From Deinandra increscens subsp. villosa (Eukaryota; Streptophyta; Magnoliopsida; Asterales; Asteraceae), in assembly GCA_039602395.1 (NCBI GenBank), contig JBCNJP010000228.1, forward strand, positions 209,959-273,958: a stretch of DNA of 64,000 nucleotides, written 5' to 3'. Positions 56,697 through 64,000 of the stretch are shown piece by piece. The notes below the pieces were generated by a model, which had not been told where the DNA came from, searched no databases, and was given only the letters and a program-made list of their open reading frames with translations. Both the position numbers and the translations under genes were made by a program. Numbering within the stretch: the first letter of the stretch is position 1; each line of letters opens with the position of its first letter.

Positions 56697-59600
56697 CAAT
56701 GCAAAGTGCCATGCAAACCATGCTAAATTTTGACAATGAAATTGGAACAAGTCAGAAAGTTCCCAAATTGTTAAAACTTGAAGATTATCAAAATTGGAAC
56801 AAACGATTTTCTGCTTATATTAGCACAAATGACATTGATTTATGTATTCCAATTCGAAAGTTGTATGAACGACCAATGGAAGATGGAGATCTTAAAGAAA
56901 TTCAAGATTTCGATGGTGATGAAAGAAAAAGTTATGAGCTTGAAAAGAAAGTTTATGGTTATCTTACTATGGCTTTACCTACTGAATTGCTTCATCAATT
57001 TAGCACTTGCAAAAAATCTAAGCAATTGTGGGATGCTTTATCCGCAAGATGTGAAGGAAATGCTGATTACAAGAAGAGTCGAAAGAAAGTATTGAACAAA
57101 GAATTTGATAACTTTCAGAAATATGACAATGAAAACATTACTGCTCTAGTTTCAAGATTTTCACATTTGATTAGTGAATTGAAGGTTGTTGGAATTGAAA
57201 AATCTGATGCGGATTTAAAGGAAAAGATCATGGAAGCGTTACCTGAAAAGTGGGAGAATTATGTTTTATTGCTCACTCATGACAAGGATTATTCTACCAT
57301 GACATTTCACGAGCTTACTGGAAAACTTCATGCTCGAGAAATGGAAATGTTGAATTCCAAGAAATCAACTGCTACTTTGCAACATCCTGAGTTGTATCAT
57401 GGTGAGAATACAGCAAGCATGAATGCTAAAGCTAAACCAAATCTGAGTTCTGCACCTCGTACAGCTTTCTTGACTGGAATGTCTGATAATTCTGATAACA
57501 AGTCATCACGGGGTTGTAGCTTTACAATTCCAAATTTTTCAAATCAGAATATTTTTTCTGCTGAATCAATGGAAGATTGTGCTAAAATGATTTCTGCTTT
57601 GATTTCATCATCTTTTGGTTCGATTATTAAGAATGTTGCTGATGCAAAGTTAACCAGCGATGATCTTGATGCACTTGATGATGATCAGCTAACTGAATTA
57701 GATGTATCTTGGCAATATGCTATGTTGTGTCAAAGATCTAAAAGATTCTTTAAGAAACATGGAAGGAATATTTCTGGTGATAAGTTGGGTTTTGACAAGT
57801 CCAAATTAAAGTGCTACAAATGTTCACAACTTAGACATTTTGCTAAAGATTGTGATCAGGCACATGCAAATAAGTCTGGTGTTCCTCTATCACCAAAGCC
57901 TGGTTTTACTCAACCATCTACTAGTAACACAAGCAAGTCAATAGCTTTGATGGTTCAAAATGATGGTGTGTATGATTGGGGTCAATAGTTTGGGTATGAT
58001 TCATCTGCTTTGATAGTTACACATGATCAACAAGAAGATTTTTGTTCCGAAACTAGTTCCGATACTAGTTCAAATCCAAGTTCTTGTGAATCTGCAGAAA
58101 ATATGGAGAGTCTGATGAAAGAAAATACTTTGTTGTTGTTTAAAATTCAAAAGCTTTCTGAGGAATTCAAGGATGTAAAGGTGGAGTTAGAAATGTCTAA
58201 AACCAATGTGAAGGATTTGGATGTGAAGAATGAGTGTTTGCTTCAAGAAATCAAATTGCTGAATGAAGTTTTAGAAATTTCTAAACAAGGTAACCGAGAT
58301 GTTGAAGCTGTGAACGCTAAGATTTGTGAAGAACGGGATGAGTTGGTGAAAGATGTCAAGAAATGGAAGGATGAAGCGGAAGATATAGCTGCTGATTTTC
58401 AGAATTTATTCGATAAATCAAAGGTCAAACTTGATCTGCTTACAAAGAATGTTGAAGAATCAAATGCTAAAATTGAAGCATATCAAGTTGAAATGGGAAA
58501 GTTGTTGGATGAGAAGCGGGAGTTAGTTCGTGTCAATAAATTTCAGCCGCAAATTTGGAGATTCAAAAGAGAAACGAGGATAAGTTGAAAAAGGAGTTAC
58601 ATGAAGGACTTGATAATTTCCGCCTACAAAAATTTGAAACTCACAAAGTTGCAAAGCGTTTGATTGCTAAAGAAAAAGAATTTGCTGAGGCTCAACAGAA
58701 AATTTCTGATCTAAAAATTCAAGTTCTTGATGCTAATCGATTGCTCAATAATGTTTCAAATTCTCAAGTCTTCACAAGCTTCTTAGCTAATGATGCAAAT
58801 TTTGAGAAAATGTTTGATAAGACTGCATCACCCCCTGCTCATATCAAAGAAGCTGTCAAAGAAGTGAAGGAACAAGTTGACGAATTTGATTATTCAAAGG
58901 TTTCGTCATCTACTACTGAGGATGAGAAGGTTGTGCCGAAGAAGAAAAACAGGAAGAGTAAGAAAAAGAAGGAAAAGAAATCTACAGTTTCTCCTGCACC
59001 AAAATTTGTTTCTGGTTCATCGTCTGCTGACAATGAGAAATCAGCGACTTCAAGTGACAAGATGGAGTTTGTGGAGAAAATTTTCTACGATCAAAAGAAT
59101 GTGACTGAAGACAAAGCTGAATTTTCTCGATTGGCAAAACATGGGCATTTTACATCTGAGGAGAAGCTTTCTGGAAAGAAAGTTGGTTTGGGTTTTCATG
59201 AGGAGAAAGATAATACTGAGGAGGTTTCAGCATCTGCGTCACAAAACTTGACGAAGCTTAAGATGAAACAAGTGAAGAAGGACGTGTTCAAAGCAGATAA
59301 AGTTCTACCTGAGAGATTCTACAAGCTCAAAGGTTCTGATCAGCTATTCTCGGATAAAGAGTTTCCTTTTCACTGTGTGGATGCTCGGAAGATTTCTGAA
59401 GTTTTTGTGAAAGACAAAGTTTCTTCTGATGGTTCTTCATCTCGAAGCCCAACATCAATATGGGTTCATGATCATCGTCGACACGTATATGATTCTCATT
59501 TTGATCATGTTAGAGATATTCATGTGTGTTCTTCGCAGGTACATCACAGATGGGATAAAACGATAAGAATTTGTTATATTTGGCTTCGCCCAGGGCATAT

Positions 59601-59925
59601 GGCAAAGGATTATCCTTCACCTGCTGATTCACCTCAAAGATTTCATAAGAAATCAGTTTTTGGTAAACCTGCCACAACAAAGTTCTTTGATGAACAAGGC
59701 AGAGTTTTTTATGAAGTTGAGCCTACATTTTATCATAAACAAAAACGTTGTGTTCCAATGGTTTCAAAAGCTCAAAATGTAGGTTCCCCATCACAGTCAC
59801 CTGTGATTGCTTCATCAAGAACTGACTTACCAAAACAACAGCAATGGAAACCTAAGGTGGTTTCTAAGCAAAATAAGGACACTGGTCGACCAGAAGCGAT
59901 TCGCTTTGGGTCATTTTTGGACTAA
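56627..59925 (+). pseudogene. E Gag
   Basis: A frame of about 1,100 codons with only two lesions, a TAG at 57986-57988 and a one-base frameshift near 58545. The family start (ATG before SDFHAF) has become CGG at about 56675, so 56627 is only the first ATG in frame. UBN2-type domain first ~230 residues; first knuckle CYKCSQLRHFAKDC (57812-57853), all zinc ligands present. A long coiled coil (about 58090-58780), a Lys-rich segment near 58940 and the KKVGLGF motif follow. The second knuckle has lost two ligands (Cys2 to Trp, last Cys to Tyr, near 59568-59612). It ends WKPKVVSKQNKDTGRPEAIR. A TGTGCAG follows at about 59938, but no pol. Confidence 0.88.
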
Positions 59926-61571
59926 TTTGTTTGACCAGTGTGCAGGAACTTCTAGAAGACCTATCGACGATTGCAAAGTTGTTGATGGAGGAGTTTTCTG
60001 CTTAACTTAAATTTCATGATAAATTTTCTAACCTGCAATTTTTTTGAATTCTAAATTCTGAAAACTATCCGTGTTGATTGATCAATTTTCTTTGCTTACA
60101 AGTTTGTCTCAAAAACCCAAAAATAGAGTCTTGTTTTTGTGTAAAATGAAAATCCAAAAATAGAGTTTTCATTTTAAGGGGGAGAATTGTAAGTAAGGGG
60201 GAGTAATTGAGAAAAAGCATGTTATGGGGAGAAGTTGAATGAATACATGCCAAATATATAAAATTGTGAGAAGTTGATCATTGGGAAATGATGGTACATT
60301 GGCTTACGTATCTGACTCATGGAAAGAGTAGATGAAAGAGCCATAAGATCATTGTTTGTTATGCTTGGTAGGCTCGGCAAATCAGAAAGTATTCAGATGT
60401 GATATACACTAAATACTAATGCTTGACCATGTGGATAACATCTTGATGCATATTTCATGACACAAAAAGAAAAATAAGTGTGAAATTTCAAAATCAGAAG
60501 TCACTGTGTATACATGCGTTCATTTTGCAAAGATTTAAACTTGTTTGATTTTCTTTATTTTGTCAAACGATCGGACTTTCTCTGCGTATCGAAAGATCAA
60601 CCTAATCGTTGTTCGTTTGACGTTCTGCTTTATTTTCTTTGGTGTTTCGTATAACTCATCGGACTTTCTCTGCGTGTACGGGAGTACCGACCTGATTGTT
60701 GTTGGGTTATACAATTTCAACTTGTTTTATTTTCTTATTTTGTTAAATCCGAGGCCTTATCTGCGTATCGAAAGATCGACCTTAAGGTAGACGATTTAAC
60801 GTTCTTATTTCTTTTTACATGGAACACAGTTGACTATATCATGAAAATATTATGCATTGTGAAAAATCACAAGTGCTGTCACACAAAAAGAAAAAGAAAA
60901 AGAAAAGCTGAATATGTCTGTTTATGTCTGATAGTGTGGGGTACACTGGTCAAAGCAAATCTAATCAATACCTTAAGATATCCAGATGTTATGAGTATGA
61001 TTCTGCCTGAGTTTAAGTTGGATAAATTATACCAGCAATCAGCATGACTTATGTGCTTCGATTAATTGAAACTGAAGTACAGTTCAGTGCGTTATGTTCA
61101 ATATGATCCCATATAGTGATCTTTCTCATACCAAAAAAAGTGTTTGATTCTGTATTGCAATTTCATTTCATTTCAGAAAAGAACAAAAAGATTTTCGGTA
61201 TGTTTTAGCATAAACTTTGAAAGGTCAAAAAGATTTTATTTCTGCTTTATTTTCGATCTGATCAACATGTGATATAAATCATTTTTCAAAATCATATCTT
61301 GGAGTCTCGAAGAGACGTTTTGCATCAAGGTTATTTAAATGTTTGAGCAGGTTGCTATAGTGCAAGATATCACAACTTCAAGTCTTCTGAAGATGTTGAT
61401 GAAAGACCATAGATACACTAAAATGTCATCAAGTATTCAAGATCAAGTTACGATCAAGTTGAGGAAGAGTTTGTTTGAAGATTCATTTCATTGAACGAAC
61501 GGGTTCTACACTTGAGGGGGAGCTTGATGTTGAAAAGATAGAAAAGATACTGCACACGACGAGGGAGAGTT
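59926..61571 (+). other. E 3' non-coding region
   Basis: No gene. It contains purine tracts AAGGGGGAGAA (about 60177-60187), AAGGGGGAGTAA (about 60196-60207), TTGAGGGGGAGC (about 61514-61525) and GAGGGAGAGTTTG (61561-61573, at the LTR). The stem-loop array lies at 60562-60800. Duplicated purine tracts are a Sirevirus habit. Confidence 0.75.
60562..60800 (+). other. Tandem three-unit stem-loop array (E copy, best preserved)
   Basis: Unit 1 is 60562-60621 (GTCAAACGA / TCGTTTGAC). Unit 2 is 60649-60712 (GTATAACTCA / TGGGTTATAC with one G-U; inner GTAC-GGGA-GTAC). Unit 3 is 60742-60800 (GTTAAATC / GATTTAAC; inner ATC-GAAA-GAT). Spacers of 27 and 29 bases are pyrimidine-rich. The boxes TTTCTCTGCGT and CGACCTGAT lie between the two stems. 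Confidence 0.8.
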
Positions 61572-61920
61572 TGTTGATACCTGAAATGTGTGTCGTGTGA
61601 AGTATCAAACAAAGAACAAGATCAAGTGAAAATAGGTCTGGCCGATCTAGGTCCGAACCTGAAGTTCGGACTGGCCGAACTTGAGGTTCGGCCGAAGCTC
61701 GGCCAACTGGGTATAAATATGTGTTTGATCTTTGTAATTAGCAGTTCTGAGCGTGTAAGATTTCTTAAGTGTGTGCTTTCAAGATGTTTCTCTATGTTGT
61801 GTTTCTGAGTGTTTCACTGATTGTAATTGTTCTTCGTTGATCAATAAAACAATTGGTTAATTACGTTTCGATGTCCGATTAGCTAGATCGAGTAGACGAT
61901 CCGATGCTCACGCATTTTCA
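61572..61920 (+). repeat. E 3' LTR
   Basis: 349 bases, TGTTGATACC...CGCATTTTCA. It holds two inverted pairs (CCGAAC-GTTCGG and GCCGAAC-GTTCGGC), then TATAAATA near 61711. It is complete where the 5' LTR is deleted. Confidence 0.92.
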
Positions 61921-61925
61921 AGAAG

Positions 61926-64000
61926 ATAGGTGTGCATGAAACGAGCAATATAAGAAGAGTCGAAAGAAAGTTTTGTTAAAAGACTTTGACAACTTTCAAC
62001 ACTGTGAAAAAAAGAGTATTGCAGACTTGATTTCTAGGTTTTCACATCTGATTAATGAACTTGATGTTGTAGGAGTCACGAAAGAGAAAGACGAATTAAA
62101 GGAAAAATTTCTGGAAGCTCTACCCGAATAGTGGGAGAATTTTGTTATGATGCTTACAAATGATCCAAATTACTTAAATTGGACATTCAATCAATTGTTA
62201 AGCAAAGTACAAGCTCGGGAAATGGAACTACTTGTGAAAAAGTCAGCAACTCCATCTATTCAGAATCCTGAGATATATTCTGTAGAGAACTCTGCTACTG
62301 TGCATGCTAAAACAAAATCACATTCTATTTCAAGCAGTAATCCACCGTTAACAGCATTTCTTGCTGGAAAGTCTGAAAATACTGGTTATTCTTCGGGTTG
62401 CAGTTTTACTATACTTAATAGATCATCCAGTAATTCTACTTTTAATCAAGAAACTGAAGATCTGGCTGCTTTGTTATTTGCCTTCATATCATCTTCATCT
62501 AGATCCATAATTAGTCAAATTGGTAATTATGGTTTATTTCCAGATGATTTAAGTCAGATGGATGATGATCAGCTGCATAAGCTAGATTTGGAATGGCCAT
62601 TTGCTATGCTAGTTCAAAGAGGAAAAAGATTTATAAAGAAACATGGAAAGCAATCTCTTTTTCAAGGAGGAAAGTTTGGTTTAGATAAGTCGAAGCTTAA
62701 ATGTTTCAAATGTTCCAAATTTGGACATTTTGCTCGAGAATGCAATCAATCATCATCTGAAAAGTCTAATTTGGATAAGCATGGTCAAACTAAATATGAA
62801 AAGCTTTAGTAGCTGAGGGAGGTTATCATTGGGTTGCAGACTTTCCGGATGAATCTGCATTTTTAGTCTACTCTCCAGAATATTATGGATTAATGGCAAG
62901 TATTAAGGTTGAATCGAGTGGGTATGCATCTGAGACCAGTAAATCTGAATCAAGTGATTCTGAGACAGAATTGAGTGGTTATGAATCCGTGTGTGAATTT
63001 TGTTCACAAAAGGATATTCGAATTCAAAATTTGTTGAAAGATAGTGAAGGTCAAGTTGCTGAAATTAAGAGAAAAGATGAGGAGTTGGCAGATTATGTTA
63101 AGAAATGTCAAGAATTTGATGAAATTTTCAAGACAAATGAGAAGTTACTCAAAGGAAAGAGTTTGTTGTTGGAAGAGTTGGAAGACCTTCGGAAACATGT
63201 GTCAGAAGGGTGTATTCAAAATGATCAACAAAAGTCACAACTTCAATATGAGAATGATGAGTTCATGAAAAAAATTGTCAAGTTAACTTCTGCAAATGAA
63301 AAGTTGGTCAAGGAGGTTGAAGAGTATAAGTCTTAAGTTAAAGATGTGTGTGAAGATTTTAAGAATCTATTTCAAAAATCCACAACAAGAGTAGATGCAC
63401 TCAAAGCATCTAATGATGAACTTCAGAAAGCATTGGATGAAGTTACTGCTGACAAAATTCAATATCAAATTGTTGAGTCTGAGTTGCAAGATAAAATCAC
63501 TACTCTGATGAAGGACAAAATTTTGTTCACCAAAAATGTTAAGATCTATAAAGAAAGAGTGGATAAGATTACAAAATAAATGCATGCTGCTCATGATGGT
63601 ATGAGAAGATAAAAAATGTTAGTTAACAGCACATCTGAGAAATTGATTCAGTCCGAAAAGGTTGTGGCTGAAGCTCAAAAGACCATAGCCGATTTGAATG
63701 TTGAAATCTTGGATTTAAATCGTCAATTGCATAGCTTGAAGAATTCTCATTCTTTTGCAAGTTATTTGTGTTAAGACGATAATTTCAAGAAGGTGTTTGG
63801 AGGCGATGATTTCAATCAAATTCCGCATCCAGTGATTCAAACGGATGCTATTGTTGATTTGAGTCTTTCGAACACAAAGCAAGTTTATTCTCAGTTGGCT
63901 GCTGAAAATTCTAACTTACAAACATCAACGAAATCAAAGAAGGTGGTAGAAAAGGAAGAAAGTTTGGTTGATAAATCACCACCATCTTTTGTTTCTCGTG
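61926..64000 (+). pseudogene. D gag, part 2
   Basis: It resumes with YKKSRKKVLLKDF and SRFSHLINELDVVGV, then a TAG inside the LPExWEN motif (62129). A linker and an intact first knuckle CFKCSKFGHFAREC (62702-62743) follow, then the acidic linker and a Lys/Glu coiled coil (about 63000-63760) broken by at least five stops (62807, 63334, 63577, 63610, 63772). It runs off the window before the second knuckle. Confidence 0.8.

Larger units (their letters stand above)
55870..61920 (+). mobile_element. E: complete gag-only copia element (CCGAAC family)
   Basis: LTRs 55870-56176 and 61572-61920, with target duplication AAAAG (55865-55869) / AGAAG (61921-61925), one mismatch. The interior of 5.4 kb has PBS, leader, one very long gag and a 3' region with stem-loops and purine tracts. 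There is no protease, integrase, reverse transcriptase or env-like gene. The D gag frame joins across it. Confidence 0.93.
54615..64000 (+). mobile_element. D: copia element of the CGTACC family, split by E and running off the window
   Basis: 5' LTR 54615-54972 (TGTTAGAGC...TTTTACA), mutated PBS TGGTATCATAAC (54975-54986, two changes), leader, and gag interrupted by E at 55870. Gag resumes at 61926 and continues to the window end. Many stops mark an old copy. Whether it has pol cannot be seen. Confidence 0.85.

Overview
This is repeat-rich nuclear DNA from a flowering plant. The nested Ty1-copia and Ty3-gypsy retrotransposons, the host-gene fragments inside a CACTA DNA transposon and a nuclear copy of chloroplast rbcL all point to a large plant genome. 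The style of the long Sirevirus-like elements suggests a composite (Asteraceae), but that is inference. I see no intact host gene, tRNA, rRNA or CRISPR array. Nearly everything is transposable-element DNA, and about 15 insertions can be ordered from their LTR ends, primer-binding sites (PBS) and target-site duplications (TSDs).

Layout. S1 (1-15533, minus) is a Sirevirus-like copia element with an env-like 3' ORF, an intact pol and a long gag. A CACTA element (9911-14433) sits inside its gag, and S1 itself sits in the gag of S2 (15534-18034, minus). An old copia pol fragment (about 18050-19220) follows, then gypsy element G1 (from 19239). G1 contains F (22441-27153, minus, gag-only copia), which contains a solo gypsy LTR (23791-25461). 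G1 is followed by G2 (from 27852, minus), a gypsy element with about 3.4 kb LTRs and only about 1.5 kb of interior. G2's 3' LTR is split by A (28668-48275, minus, gag-only copia), and A's gag is split by B (33208-46382, plus), a full-length but decayed gag-pol-env-like copia element. G2's 5' LTR is split by C (53161 onward, minus), which carries an rbcL fragment in its LTR. C is split by D (54615 onward, plus), and D's gag is split by E (55870-61920, plus, gag-only).

How the parts work together. The copia elements share an unusual cis-acting layout. (1) Each family has its own short word, often in inverted pairs: CGTACC/GGTACG in S2, A, B, C and D; CCGAAC/GTTCGG in E; GAACTG/CAGTTC in F; CGTAAAC/GATTACGA in S1. 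The word lies near the LTR promoter and in the gag leader, and in the elements with an env-like gene it recurs upstream of that gene. (2) In B and S1 the env-like ORF follows what looks like its own promoter and 5'UTR intron. (3) Between pol and the env-like gene, or after gag in the gag-only elements, lie up to three tandem stem-loops. Their outer stems change in compensatory ways while two inner boxes (TTTCTCTGCGT and CGACCTGAT) stay constant. Gag-only elements A, E and F have lost pol but keep these stem-loops, which suggests a role in mobilization in cis. The covarying stem-loops and the family-specific words are the best candidates here for an undescribed system.
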